Numbered from the stretch's first letter, positions 8,799 to 17,722 are shown. The stretch is 64,000 nt of DNA from Rhodospirillaceae bacterium (GCA_029243545.1 JAQWRV010000006.1:124001-188000), one strand, 5' to 3'. The notes: generated from the letters alone by a model not told the origin. Made by a program: numbers and translations.

Positions 8799-8989
8799 AT
8801 AGGCACGTCGCCATTGAGCGAAAGTATGTAGACGGGCCTTGCGGCCAAATTCATTTTATAAAGGCACACCCAAACGGTTCGTTAATACAGATCAAGCCGC
8901 CACTGGTGTGTTTTCACCAAAGCCCAGTATCGGGCGCTCAAAAAGAAATCGCGGCTGAGGTGCGGCGTTTTCTCGACGCTGACACCTAA
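8795..8989 (+). pseudogene. Internally deleted copy of the upstream alpha/beta hydrolase
   Basis: A 64-codon frame. Its first ~50 residues mirror the N-terminus of the preceding hydrolase (KYVDGPCGQIHF and PPLVCFHQSPVSGAQ against FYIDGPYGQVHL and TPLICFHQSPISGIQ). Its last ~14 (KEIAAEVRRFLDADT) mirror that protein's C-terminus (DEIATAVREFFDQE). The roughly 600 bp between, including the elbow and active site, are missing, and the junction is in frame. This is what a tandem duplicate looks like after one clean internal deletion. The ATG overlaps the upstream stop by four bases, and the frame ends 8 nt before the MFS gene, so translational coupling along the operon is kept. A functional micro-protein is not excluded but is unsupported. 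Confidence 0.75.
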
Positions 8990-8997
8990 AGAGCTTT

Positions 8998-10242
8998 ATG
9001 GGCTATCTCCGCTTTCTAGCGACGAATCCGCGTTTTCTTAGTTTTGGTTTTGGCCTCAACGTTTTCTTGGCGTTGGGGCAAACATTCTACGTTTCTCTCT
9101 ACAATACGGATATTCGTGAGGCACTCCTCCTCAGTCACGGAGAACTCGCAGCGCTTTATGGAACGGCTACCATTTTTGGATCCGTTTTTGTTTTGGGCCT
9201 CGGCCGGTTCCTAGACCATGTTGATCTAAGAATATTTACCTGTGCGACAACCATCGCTGTCGCATTCGGCTGTTATATGTTTTCGCAAGCCACAACAATA
9301 ATCGGGCTTTTTGTGGCTGTTTTCATTATTCGCTTTACGGCACAAGGGCTTTGGGGTGTCTCAGCCCAGGTGAGTACGGCGCGCTATTTTGATAGTGAGC
9401 GTGGCAAGGCTGTGGCCGTTGCCAACACAGGGTACGCACTCGGGTATGCCGTCTTTCCGCTTATTGGTGCGTGGTTACTCGCAACGTATGGATGGCGGGA
9501 AGCTTGGAGTGTCTCTGGGTGGTTCGTGCTGCTGATCATCCTACCTCTAACGATGTTTCAACTCTGGGGACATGGCGAGCGGCACCGCAAATATGAAGAA
9601 AAGTTGAGCGCACTTGCGGACGGCCCCCGGGAGACACGCGTACATCAATGGACCCTTTCACAGGTACTAAAGGATGTGCGGTTCTGGTTGATCCAACCGG
9701 CTATGATCGCCGTACCGGCCATCGTGTTCTCTATCCAATTTCACCAACTCTATCTGGTTGAAACAAAGGCGTGGGACCTAACGGTTTTCGCCGGTGGGTA
9801 TACGCTGTACTCAGGGATGTCCTTACTAGCCACGTTGGTGGGGGGCAGTTTCATTGATAAATACGGGTCTAGAGGTCTGATCAGTTTCTATTTATGGCCC
9901 CTGATACCGGCGTTGCTGGCTCTCGGACTTTCGAGTGACCCGTTTATAATTATCGTGTTGATGGGATTAACTGGCTTCACATTCGGTCTCAGCCTCTTAG
10001 TTTATGTGACTCTATGGGCGGAGATGTATGGCACGAAACATATGGGTGCGATCCGCTCATTCAACGTCTTTTTCAATGTATCTATCGCATCGTCCGTTAT
10101 GGTCTTAACGGGCTGGCTAATCGATCAAGACGTGAGCGTTGCAACCATGTGTTTTGGTGGTATCGCATTCGTCCTACTATCACTGGCATTATTGATCGTA
10201 ATGAAGCGCATTACAGCCACAGTACCGCATGCCGCTGATTGA
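8998..10242 (+). CDS. Major facilitator superfamily transporter
   Basis: A 414-residue integral membrane protein with about 12 hydrophobic segments, in two halves separated by a polar central loop (about residues 190-225, GHGERHRKYEEKLSALADGPRETR). This is the usual MFS organisation and length. A loop motif GRFLDHVDLR lies between helices 2 and 3, and SFIDKYGSRG is the equivalent in the second half. It sits 8 nt after the deleted hydrolase copy and 15 nt before a serine hydrolase, so co-transcription is near certain. The context suggests uptake of the substrate or product of the neighbouring hydrolases, perhaps a small organic acid (inference). Substrate cannot be assigned from sequence. Confidence 0.88.
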   Translation: MGYLRFLATNPRFLSFGFGLNVFLALGQTFYVSLYNTDIREALLLSHGELAALYGTATIFGSVFVLGLGRFLDHVDLRIFTCATTIAVAFGCYMFSQATTIIGLFVAVFIIRFTAQGLWGVSAQVSTARYFDSERGKAVAVANTGYALGYAVFPLIGAWLLATYGWREAWSVSGWFVLLIILPLTMFQLWGHGERHRKYEEKLSALADGPRETRVHQWTLSQVLKDVRFWLIQPAMIAVPAIVFSIQFHQLYLVETKAWDLTVFAGGYTLYSGMSLLATLVGGSFIDKYGSRGLISFYLWPLIPALLALGLSSDPFIIIVLMGLTGFTFGLSLLVYVTLWAEMYGTKHMGAIRSFNVFFNVSIASSVMVLTGWLIDQDVSVATMCFGGIAFVLLSLALLIVMKRITATVPHAAD

Positions 10243-10257
10243 AGAGGGCCGTCACTG

Positions 10258-11508
10258 ATGATCAAAATTGTGATCTTCGCTGCTACAGCAGTTGTACTTC
10301 TGGCTGCGTCCGTATTTCTATTTCCAAACCGTGTTCTCATCGAACGTCACTATACCCAAGCTGAGACCAATCAGCCCAACGGCTATGCCTGGTATAACCC
10401 AACTGAAGTAATTGCAGGCGGGCATACGGATTTCTTCCAGGTGGTTCCTGTGGGGTTTCGTACTGTCTCCAGTGACGCGATTGAAGCGGCCCGTGACTAT
10501 GCTGTGCGCAACCGGTCTGAAAGTTTGTTAATTTGGCACCGTGGGGCGCTTCAGTTTTCTGAGTACTGGATGGGCCTGGGTCCCGGCGACGTCGTTAATT
10601 CGCGCAGCATGCACAAGATGGTTGGCGGCCTGCTCATCGCGAGAGCGATCGCCGATGGATATATTGCGTCAGTTGATGACACCGTCGCGCAATATATTCC
10701 TCAGTGGCGCGATACGGCAAAGAACACCATCACCATTCGCAACGTCTTGCAGATGTCGAGCGGTCTTAGATGGTTCAGTATTCGCGACCAACCGCCATTT
10801 GGTTTGAGTTCGCGGCGTTATCTCGATCCATACTGGGACGACATTCTACTCGATGAGATACCCATGTCATTCAAACCCGGTACCGAATATGACTACAGTG
10901 ATACAACAGCCGATGTTATGCCGCACATCATTCAAGGTGCGACAGGTAAGCGCTATTCGGAGTATTTGTCGGAGGCGCTCATAAAACCTCTTCAGGCCCA
11001 AGGGGGGTTCATCTGGGTAAACCGCATGGGAGGCATGCCGCACGGCGGGTGTTGTCTCATGCTGCCGCCAGAAACCTGGCTCCGGTTCGGTATTTTTCTA
11101 TTGCATGGCGGGCGCTGGAATGGTGAGCAGTTTCTACCTGATTCTTGGCGCGCGGAAATGCTCAAACCGTCTGCTAACAAAGAGCAATTTGGTATGATGA
11201 TTTGGCTTGGGCATCCATATTTGGAACGGCGGCTCTATCACCGTCCAGAATCGCCGATCAATCAGGTGCCGAAGCCAGGCGTATATAATTCAGAACCATT
11301 CTTGGCAGACGATATATTCATGTTTGATGGCGCTGAAGGGCGCATGGTCTACATCGTACCGTCGGAAGATTTGGTGATTGTCCGCACTGGGTTTCGGCCC
11401 GCACCTGACGCGTCGGAGTGGGATAACACGTTCCTGCCCAACACAATTATGCGCGGAATAAAACAGATTGATGCTGAGCCGGCAAACGAATTGAGCCAAA
11501 TCCCATGA
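10258..11508 (+). CDS. Membrane-anchored serine hydrolase (class C beta-lactamase/NylB-like family)
   Basis: A 416-residue member of the COG1680 serine hydrolases. An N-terminal hydrophobic segment (residues 4-22) serves as signal anchor, so the enzyme faces the periplasm. The nucleophile motif is S117-M-H-K120, and the second motif is DYSD (Tyr retained, Asn of YxN replaced by Asp). The third region reads FDGAEGRMVYIVPSEDLVIV, the position of KTG/HxG in lactamases. The family includes esterases, amidases such as 6-aminohexanoate-dimer hydrolase and D-peptidases, so the substrate is open. It is 15 nt after the MFS gene and overlaps the next serine hydrolase by four bases (ATGA), indicating coupled translation. 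Confidence 0.88.
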   Translation: MIKIVIFAATAVVLLAASVFLFPNRVLIERHYTQAETNQPNGYAWYNPTEVIAGGHTDFFQVVPVGFRTVSSDAIEAARDYAVRNRSESLLIWHRGALQFSEYWMGLGPGDVVNSRSMHKMVGGLLIARAIADGYIASVDDTVAQYIPQWRDTAKNTITIRNVLQMSSGLRWFSIRDQPPFGLSSRRYLDPYWDDILLDEIPMSFKPGTEYDYSDTTADVMPHIIQGATGKRYSEYLSEALIKPLQAQGGFIWVNRMGGMPHGGCCLMLPPETWLRFGIFLLHGGRWNGEQFLPDSWRAEMLKPSANKEQFGMMIWLGHPYLERRLYHRPESPINQVPKPGVYNSEPFLADDIFMFDGAEGRMVYIVPSEDLVIVRTGFRPAPDASEWDNTFLPNTIMRGIKQIDAEPANELSQIP

Positions 11509-12695
11509 AAGTTTTCTTTGTCTTTGTCGGTGTGACGGCTTCGGTACTTGCAGCAGTCATCGCGTCAGATTGGACCTTTTGGTCCCGTTTTATGAATATT
11601 CGTGACCAAACGGCTTTGAGTTACCCGTCTTGGATAGCGCCAACACGTGAGGTGAGGGGGCGGTTCGAGGAGGAACTCCCCTCTGTAGCCCCAGTTGATG
11701 TCACCTTGACAAACAAGGCGATTACCGAGCTGGTGACTTACGCAGAGACGCTCGATTCATTTTCGCTCATCGTACATCGGGGGCTGGGTATCCAATTTGA
11801 AGCATATTGGCGCGGCATGGGTCCAGACGATGTTACGGAAACGTATTCCATGGCCAAATCCGTTCTGGGAATAATGGTCGGATTTGCAGTGTCGGACGGC
11901 TTTATCGGGTCAATTGATGACCCAGTGGCAAAATATGTTCCCGAATGGGATGGTGCAGACCGTAGCACCCTTACCCTGCGTGACCTCTTACAAATGGCCA
12001 GTGGATTGGAACACTATCGTTTTAATTTCGACGTGAACCAAAACCCATTCAATAAAGCGATTCGGCTCTTCATCGGATCCAATATGGAAGAAGCCATTCT
12101 CCGTTTTGATCTTACGGCCGCACCCGGATCTGAATTCACCTACAACAGCGCGAATACGCAACTCTTAATGCTGATACTTCAACGCGCAATTGGCAAGCCG
12201 TATGCTGGATACGTTTCGGAAAAATTCTGGCAGCCTCTTGGAGCAAAGCCAGCACGGCTATGGATGGATCGCGAAAATGGAATGCCGAAAGCCTATTCCT
12301 TTTTTCAAGCCAGGCCACGGGATTGGTTGCGCATCGGGCTTGCTATTAAGAATAACGGTGCTGTGAATGGAAAGCAGGTTATCCCTGCCAACTGGCTTAT
12401 GCAGATGAAGACCCCATCGCCAAACAACCCAAAATATGGATTACAACTGTGGATCGGAAGTCCATATGTGCCCGAGCGATTTTACAACAGTAATACGCCG
12501 GTTGGTGTGAAGCAGGCCGAGCCGTTTCTGGTCGATGACGTTGTATTCTTTGATGGCGGTGGCGGGCAAAGGGTCTACGTTATTCCTTCGGCCGATCTGG
12601 TGATCATACGAACCGGAATGCCATCACCACAGTGGGATGACGGCGTTATACCTAACATTATTCTGAGTGATTTGGGCTACGGACAGACTCAATGA
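11505..12695 (+). CDS. Membrane-anchored serine hydrolase (class C beta-lactamase/NylB-like family)
   Basis: A 396-residue paralogue of the preceding gene. The N-terminal hydrophobic helix (residues 2-20) is a likely uncleaved anchor. Catalytic motifs are S115-M-A-K118, TYNSAN (YxS variant of YxN) and FDGGGGQRVYVIPSADLVII. Unlike its neighbour it keeps the GGQ form of the third motif found in the other paralogues here. Start and stop overlap the adjacent genes by four bases on both sides (ATGA), placing it in the middle of a tightly coupled MFS-hydrolase-hydrolase-DUF1838 unit. Two divergent hydrolases made together suggest complementary bond or stereo specificity, or a heteromeric enzyme (inference). 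Confidence 0.88.
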   Translation: MKVFFVFVGVTASVLAAVIASDWTFWSRFMNIRDQTALSYPSWIAPTREVRGRFEEELPSVAPVDVTLTNKAITELVTYAETLDSFSLIVHRGLGIQFEAYWRGMGPDDVTETYSMAKSVLGIMVGFAVSDGFIGSIDDPVAKYVPEWDGADRSTLTLRDLLQMASGLEHYRFNFDVNQNPFNKAIRLFIGSNMEEAILRFDLTAAPGSEFTYNSANTQLLMLILQRAIGKPYAGYVSEKFWQPLGAKPARLWMDRENGMPKAYSFFQARPRDWLRIGLAIKNNGAVNGKQVIPANWLMQMKTPSPNNPKYGLQLWIGSPYVPERFYNSNTPVGVKQAEPFLVDDVVFFDGGGGQRVYVIPSADLVIIRTGMPSPQWDDGVIPNIILSDLGYGQTQ

Positions 12696-13558
12696 AACAC
12701 AGATTAATGCAGTCCAGGCGGTCAGCGCTTTTCACGGCGGTGGCGGCGCTATCATCTCGAAGGGCATTCGCAGAGAGTAAGCTCCCAGTTGACCCAGCTG
12801 AACAAAACAAAGCTTATGTTAAAATATTGGGTCGTCTCGATGGCGGGCGTGTTGTCAAGAAAACGCGTGGCATTGTTATGGCCGTTAAGTCGGATGGAAT
12901 TATTCCGCTGTACGGATTTCGCAATAGTGAATCCGCTTGGTGGCAACAGATTGGAGAGGCGAGCTGGGTTCGTTTTCCTTCCGTTCTGTCGTTCTTTACC
13001 GATCTGGAAACGGACACGTTCATCGATAATTTCACAAGCCCGTTCAATGGAGAGACGGTTTCTCTGACACCGAGTTACATTCGGCACAAAGAGGGCGAGC
13101 TATTCACGCCAACCGGTCATTACTATGGCAGCATGAAGACCGCTTTCCCCGAGCGTTATCCAAACCATCCTTTATCCCTGAACTGGACGCGGGACGGCGA
13201 TGATATTCGTCTGCAACGGTCTTCGAACTTTCCACCGATGATTTCCCAGCCATCATTGGAGTCGGCATCATTTTTTGCTAGTGCAACCGAAGTGTTTGAC
13301 CCCGGAGTGCAGGACGCGCATTACCGATCGGCCGGCTGGAATATCTTTTCCGGTTCAAGAACGCCGTATAAAGAGTTTGGAATTTCACCAGGACATGCCA
13401 TCTGGCATTACGATGCAGTTAAACTGGATGATGTTGAAGAGTGTGACACCGATTACTTGGAACGCGCACGCGCTTATACATCGCTGTTCGATCAATCGCC
13501 TGAGCTCGATGAAGGTCCTTCTTTCTTCGAGCGCCTGATGGCGAAACGGAAGCAATAA
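12692..13558 (+). CDS. DUF1838 family protein, Tat-type leader
   Basis: A 288-residue protein whose leader carries QSRRSALFTAVAALSS and ends near AFA, a plausible Tat export signal. A second possible start is the Met six residues in. The body contains DUF1838 hallmarks: IIPLYGFRNS, LSFFTDLETDTFIDNF, NPF/SPFNGE and the C-terminal ISPGHAIWHYDAVKLDD. It is more divergent than the copies at 345 and 58894; for example PWPRWMEMGD is replaced by TPYKEFG. It overlaps the serine hydrolase stop by four bases and ends the operon. Function unknown; the coupling to two periplasmic hydrolases and the shared export route suggest they act on the same compound. Confidence 0.83.
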   Translation: MKHRLMQSRRSALFTAVAALSSRRAFAESKLPVDPAEQNKAYVKILGRLDGGRVVKKTRGIVMAVKSDGIIPLYGFRNSESAWWQQIGEASWVRFPSVLSFFTDLETDTFIDNFTSPFNGETVSLTPSYIRHKEGELFTPTGHYYGSMKTAFPERYPNHPLSLNWTRDGDDIRLQRSSNFPPMISQPSLESASFFASATEVFDPGVQDAHYRSAGWNIFSGSRTPYKEFGISPGHAIWHYDAVKLDDVEECDTDYLERARAYTSLFDQSPELDEGPSFFERLMAKRKQ

Positions 13559-13570
13559 TAGCCGAGCAAA

Positions 13571-13700
13571 CTACTCCGCGGCAGCGGCTTCTGCCGTGCT
13601 CCAAGACAAATATTTCTCGTCCAGTAGTTTGCCCATAGTCAGGCAGCCACCCACCCCAGGTAAAGACCATTGCTCGGACAAGATAACCCTAAGGCTGGCG
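13571..13700 (-). pseudogene. Possible C-terminal relic of a lost gene
   Basis: On the minus strand a frame of about 40 codons ends in TAG at 13571-13573 and reads ...RVILSEQWSLPGVGG, CLTMGKLLDEKYLSW, then STAEAAAAE. It is closed upstream by TAG near 13700 and has no start codon or ribosome site of its own. The Ala/Glu-rich tail resembles real C-termini here (the Rieske proteins end in AAE). I cannot name the parent family. It may be chance, since the whole 200-base gap between the DUF1838 and Rieske genes is otherwise featureless. Confidence 0.3.
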
Positions 13701-13759
13701 TTCTATTTGAGCGTTAGCCGCGTATTATGTATACGAGTCCAGCGATTGGGGGAGCGTAT

Positions 13760-14887
13760 ATGCTGATCAACATGTGGTACGTCGTGGGAAGTAGTGCGGA
13801 ACTGGCACCCGGAACATCCAAGCCATTGCGCATGATTGGCCATGACTTTGTCCTTTTTAGGGATAGCGACGGCAAAGGTCATTGTCTGAGTGATATTTGT
13901 GTCCATCGTGGAGGATCCTTGTGCCGTGGAGGCGTCGTAAACGACACGGTTCAGTGTCCCTACCATGGTTGGCGTTTCACGGGCGAAGGGCAATGTGTTG
14001 AAATTCCGTCGCTTGGCCCTGACGCAAGTATCCCCAAACGCGCTCGCGTGGATTCCTATCCGGTCGCCGAGAAATATGGTTGGATCTGGGTCTTCGCTGG
14101 GGATTTACCTGAGAGTGAGCGTCCACCTCTTCCGGACCATGACTTTTTTCCAGAGTACGGATCGAACGAGTACCGCATCACCCGTGGATCTTATCTGTTC
14201 AACGTCAATTGGATGCGGGCTATCGATAATATTCTCGATCCCGCTCATCCTTTTCATGTTCATAGTGACTTTGGCCATTTCGAAGATCAAAGGTTAAAAC
14301 GCTTTGAAGTTGAACAGCACGGAACAGCGACGCTATCCAAACATCAATTCAAATCAATGCCGAAGCGTGGCGAATGGCGTGAGGGGATGGCTGACGAACG
14401 GCCCGATACCCTGAACCAGATCCAATTCAACATGACGGGAATGATTTTCCGCAATGATATTCACCCTAGTCCTGGCATGCATCATATGGTGTTTTCCGCC
14501 TACCTTCCCGTCGAAGAGGACAAAGTTCTCAATACTTGGATTCATGCCCGCAATTTCTTTACCGATGAGAAATACGATGCGGATACGATACGCCGGAACT
14601 ATGCTGTTCTTCAGGAAGATGCGGTGGTGCTCAATCATGTGGCACCCCTTAAATCTCCGCGCAACTTCACAAATGAGCTATTCATTGAGTCAGATATCCA
14701 TATAGCTGCGTTTCGAAAAAAGGTCCGCGCCCTAGAGGAAAAGGGGTGGGCGCTTGATCTAAAAGCGTCTGATCAAGATGATCTTGCCCGCGCAATCCCA
14801 TCACCCAAGCGAACAGATGATCCTAAGAACTGGGTGCTCGAACCTGCATCGGTGCGGCATTTTAAAAAACAACAAGCTGCTGAATAG
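13760..14887 (+). CDS. Rieske non-heme iron oxygenase, catalytic (alpha) subunit
   Basis: A 375-residue oxygenase related to the pair at 1343-3625 but clearly more divergent. Cluster ligands are C47-x-H49 and C66-x2-H69; the iron site is DPAHPFHVH with H163 and H168, with D160 preceding. The ATG at 13760 is preferred over one 33 nt upstream because GGGGGAG lies five bases before it and the start MLINMWYVVG then aligns with MFINFWYAIE and MYMNFWYAAE of the paralogues. It is 13 nt upstream of the 608-residue secreted protein. No reductase or ferredoxin gene is nearby. Likely an aromatic hydroxylase or O-demethylase; substrate unknown. Confidence 0.9.
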   Translation: MLINMWYVVGSSAELAPGTSKPLRMIGHDFVLFRDSDGKGHCLSDICVHRGGSLCRGGVVNDTVQCPYHGWRFTGEGQCVEIPSLGPDASIPKRARVDSYPVAEKYGWIWVFAGDLPESERPPLPDHDFFPEYGSNEYRITRGSYLFNVNWMRAIDNILDPAHPFHVHSDFGHFEDQRLKRFEVEQHGTATLSKHQFKSMPKRGEWREGMADERPDTLNQIQFNMTGMIFRNDIHPSPGMHHMVFSAYLPVEEDKVLNTWIHARNFFTDEKYDADTIRRNYAVLQEDAVVLNHVAPLKSPRNFTNELFIESDIHIAAFRKKVRALEEKGWALDLKASDQDDLARAIPSPKRTDDPKNWVLEPASVRHFKKQQAAE

Positions 14888-14900
14888 GTGTGAGTGCCCG

Positions 14901-16727
14901 ATGAGTATCAAGTTCTTATTTTGTCTCATGGTCACATGCGCGCTAACGCCGATGGCTCAGCCGTCTCTGGCCGCAGACCGCAAAGTGGGAATTCTTTTCG
15001 TCGTGCATGGTGGTTCGGGTGATACCTCGATAAAGAGTCTTTGGGATAGCGCCATGCAGATTTTCTCATACGACCCGCATGCAACCATCTATCAACGTGT
15101 CATTTGGAATGAAGAAGCATGGCCTACGGTTGCTTCCTTTGGCGATGGCCAGAGCTACAGCAATATAGCTTCTCAGTTGGATAAATATGAATTCGAAGAT
15201 GATCGTATTGGCCACGATCCCAATGCTCAGCGCACCGAAAAACAGTTGGCGGATCTCACTAGTGCTCTAAGGGCCCGCGAGGACGAGCTGGGTGTTACAT
15301 TCACAGTCGATAGAGCCCAGTGGATTGGGGCAGGCGAGCAAACAAGATTTTTGCCCGATCCTAGGCGTATGTATGAGCCCCAGGTCGAAGGTGGTTCGCG
15401 TCTTACGTACTGCGGCAGCGCTGCAGACCGCGGGCCATGGAAAGGATGCGATCCTCAGCGCTACAACGTTGATGGTCCTGCTGAACGTCTACTCGCGCAA
15501 GGCGTCGATGAAATTATCATGATCGACATGACGACGGCGGCTACCCGGTTTTGGAAAACCTACGATGTTGTTCGGGTTACCCGCGACGTGGTGGCGCGCC
15601 ATGAAGCAGCTACGGGTGCCGATATTCCGGTGACATGGGTCAACGACCCCACAGATTTGTTGCGTGAGTCCTTTCCTATAGAGCCAGCAAATTGGACCCG
15701 GTCGCTCGGACCGCCAGTAAAAGATAGTGACGTGCCTTTGGAAGGTAGGCCCAACCCGGTCACAGAAGACCCAGCCTTCGCGGCGCTTTACATCAAGGGA
15801 ATAGAGAAACGCATGAATTCGGCTATCGCTGATAGCGACACCGCTGTGATGTTCATCAATCATTCCATTCGTAATTGGAATGAAACTTATGATCCCAAAG
15901 TTAATGATACCGTCGTGTTGAATGATCTTCTTAAAGCAGAAATTCTTCGGACTCATCCGGACATGGACCCTGATAATATTATCGGCACATGGATGGGTCT
16001 GCGGGTTGAAAATCCTAGCATAAAATTGGGCGGGCGGATTCGGTCTAACATGGAGCGGTCGCGGGAGATGCGCGCTGAGAACCTGGGTCACAGATGGCTC
16101 TACCAAACAGATAAGGTCCCCCCTAGCGGATATCAAAAGTATTTCTATTGGGATGGTTTGGAATACCTCAAAGATCGTGGCGTCAAACACATTGTCGTCG
16201 TATTTACACAAGTAGTGATCGATTCAGTTTTGACGCTCGTGGAAGTCCCCAATCAGATAGGCAAGGAAATAGGCACAAGAACATGGCTTTACGACAAGGA
16301 AGGGGACTTTGACCGGTACCCCAATCACGGCAACCCGTTTGCCGACTATTGGGGCCGCCAGGCAGAAACAATGTGCCGTTCGGTCGATGGTCCGGCGGAC
16401 GCGGCGCGCACTGAACCGTGCTGTTTCACCATGGGGGGCTGTGGAACAACACAGCCGTACCCACCCTTGCGGCAAACCCCGATGGATCAAGTCATGCAAG
16501 ACACAGACCCGCACCTGGTGCACGATTTATCCGCATATGGTCTCCTTGGCTATGACCCTGTTGAGGGGGCGCCGAGTGAAGACGGTCCTGTGCAAAACCA
16601 GTACTCTGGAACGTGGTCGATCTGGGATCCTATCAACGGAGACCCGCGCTTGGGCTCATTTATGGCCGGTCACGTCGTCCGCCACATGGAGACCCAAAAA
16701 GGAACAGTTCAAAAAGCATCTCGTTAG
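14901..16727 (+). CDS. Secreted protein of unknown function (608 aa)
   Basis: The ATG at 14901 gives a clean signal peptide (MSIKFLFCLMVTCALTPMA, cut near SLAA); longer in-frame starts would lie inside the Rieske gene. The mature protein begins with a strand-glycine motif GILFVVHGGSGDTS, and a second strand later reads VKHIVVVFTQVVIDSV. This layout is faintly reminiscent of chelatase-like folds but I do not claim membership. The C-terminal quarter holds a cysteine cluster (CRSVDG, EPCCFTMGGCGTT) that could bind metal or form disulfides. It sits 13 nt after the Rieske gene and 17 nt before a secreted hydrolase. I do not recognise the family. Confidence 0.75.
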   Translation: MSIKFLFCLMVTCALTPMAQPSLAADRKVGILFVVHGGSGDTSIKSLWDSAMQIFSYDPHATIYQRVIWNEEAWPTVASFGDGQSYSNIASQLDKYEFEDDRIGHDPNAQRTEKQLADLTSALRAREDELGVTFTVDRAQWIGAGEQTRFLPDPRRMYEPQVEGGSRLTYCGSAADRGPWKGCDPQRYNVDGPAERLLAQGVDEIIMIDMTTAATRFWKTYDVVRVTRDVVARHEAATGADIPVTWVNDPTDLLRESFPIEPANWTRSLGPPVKDSDVPLEGRPNPVTEDPAFAALYIKGIEKRMNSAIADSDTAVMFINHSIRNWNETYDPKVNDTVVLNDLLKAEILRTHPDMDPDNIIGTWMGLRVENPSIKLGGRIRSNMERSREMRAENLGHRWLYQTDKVPPSGYQKYFYWDGLEYLKDRGVKHIVVVFTQVVIDSVLTLVEVPNQIGKEIGTRTWLYDKEGDFDRYPNHGNPFADYWGRQAETMCRSVDGPADAARTEPCCFTMGGCGTTQPYPPLRQTPMDQVMQDTDPHLVHDLSAYGLLGYDPVEGAPSEDGPVQNQYSGTWSIWDPINGDPRLGSFMAGHVVRHMETQKGTVQKASR

Positions 16728-16744
16728 GACGATGGTCTGAACCT

Positions 16745-17722
16745 ATGAACTCAATGACCTTGATCTCACTGGTTGTCTCTGCGGTCGTTTCGTCGCCGAC
16801 TGCCATAGCTGCCGAAGCGTATAAGCCGGATAACGGCCCGTTCGGCATAATTGTAAGCGACAATGTGGCCATAAACGCTGACAACGGTGAGCGCAGTATT
16901 CGCCTACGAATCTCCTATCCTGACGGCAATGGGCCCTTCCCACTGGTGGTGTTATCTCACGGAGGCGGCTGCGTTGGCGGCAGTTACGGTGCTGTCGGTG
17001 ACCATTGGACGTCCCACGGATATGTCGTCATTCAACCGACCCATCCGGACTCAGCATCCCTCGGGTTTGATATGGCAAACGTCGACCCGCGAGAAATGGA
17101 AGGCATTATCCGTACACGGATTGCGGACCTGTCCATCACAATTGATAAAATTCCTTATATAGAACGCGCACTCCCCTCACTTTCTGGAAAAATTGACCCC
17201 GAAAGATTAGTGGCGTCTGGTCATTCCATGGGCGGGGCCACGGCACTTGCATCCACCGGCATGGTCCTCGAAAATCCGTATAGCAAAGAGACTATCGACT
17301 CTGGCGAAGACCGGTTTGATGCACTTCTCTTGCTCAGTGAGCCGGGCCACAATCCAACTCTTCCAGAATTTCCTTGGCAGACTATCGATGTGCCAACATT
17401 GGTTTATACTGGAACCAACGATCGGGGATCAGAATCTGGTGAGAGCACGCGGATTCCGTTCCAATATAATATCGTTAATGAAATGCCAGACCCGGTTCCG
17501 CCTAAGCACCACCTTTGGATCGATGACGTTGACCACTTTCTCGGTGGTGCGTGGTGCCGCACAACGGAGCCTTTCGACCAAGAGGGGCTGGATGCTTTAC
17601 GTGGTGTTAGCACCGCTTTTCTCGATGCCTATGCAAAAGATGACGACGTTGCACGTGAATTCCTGGAAGCCGGCGTATTACCTGAGCGTGCAGGGTCACG
17701 GCCGATCCTAAGTCAACGCTGA
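16745..17722 (+). CDS. Secreted alpha/beta hydrolase (PAF-acetylhydrolase/dienelactone hydrolase-like)
   Basis: A 325-residue exported hydrolase. The ATG at 16745 gives a signal peptide ending near AIAAEA; upstream in-frame starts lie within the preceding gene. Fold markers are PFPLVVLSHGGGC (oxyanion loop), the nucleophile elbow GHSMGG and a late His in WIDDVDHFLGG. Asp in the region VYTGTNDRG is a candidate acid. The pattern is closest to predicted dienelactone hydrolases and bacterial PAF-AH homologues. It follows the unknown 608-residue secreted protein by 17 nt, so the two are probably made together in the periplasm. An ester substrate is likely but not identifiable. Confidence 0.85.
   Translation: MNSMTLISLVVSAVVSSPTAIAAEAYKPDNGPFGIIVSDNVAINADNGERSIRLRISYPDGNGPFPLVVLSHGGGCVGGSYGAVGDHWTSHGYVVIQPTHPDSASLGFDMANVDPREMEGIIRTRIADLSITIDKIPYIERALPSLSGKIDPERLVASGHSMGGATALASTGMVLENPYSKETIDSGEDRFDALLLLSEPGHNPTLPEFPWQTIDVPTLVYTGTNDRGSESGESTRIPFQYNIVNEMPDPVPPKHHLWIDDVDHFLGGAWCRTTEPFDQEGLDALRGVSTAFLDAYAKDDDVAREFLEAGVLPERAGSRPILSQR

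Noticed and set aside
15489-16211. 240-codon minus-strand frame opposite the 608-residue secreted protein
   Set aside because: No ribosome site, composition typical of a shadow frame; the plus-strand frame has a signal peptide and correct operon spacing.
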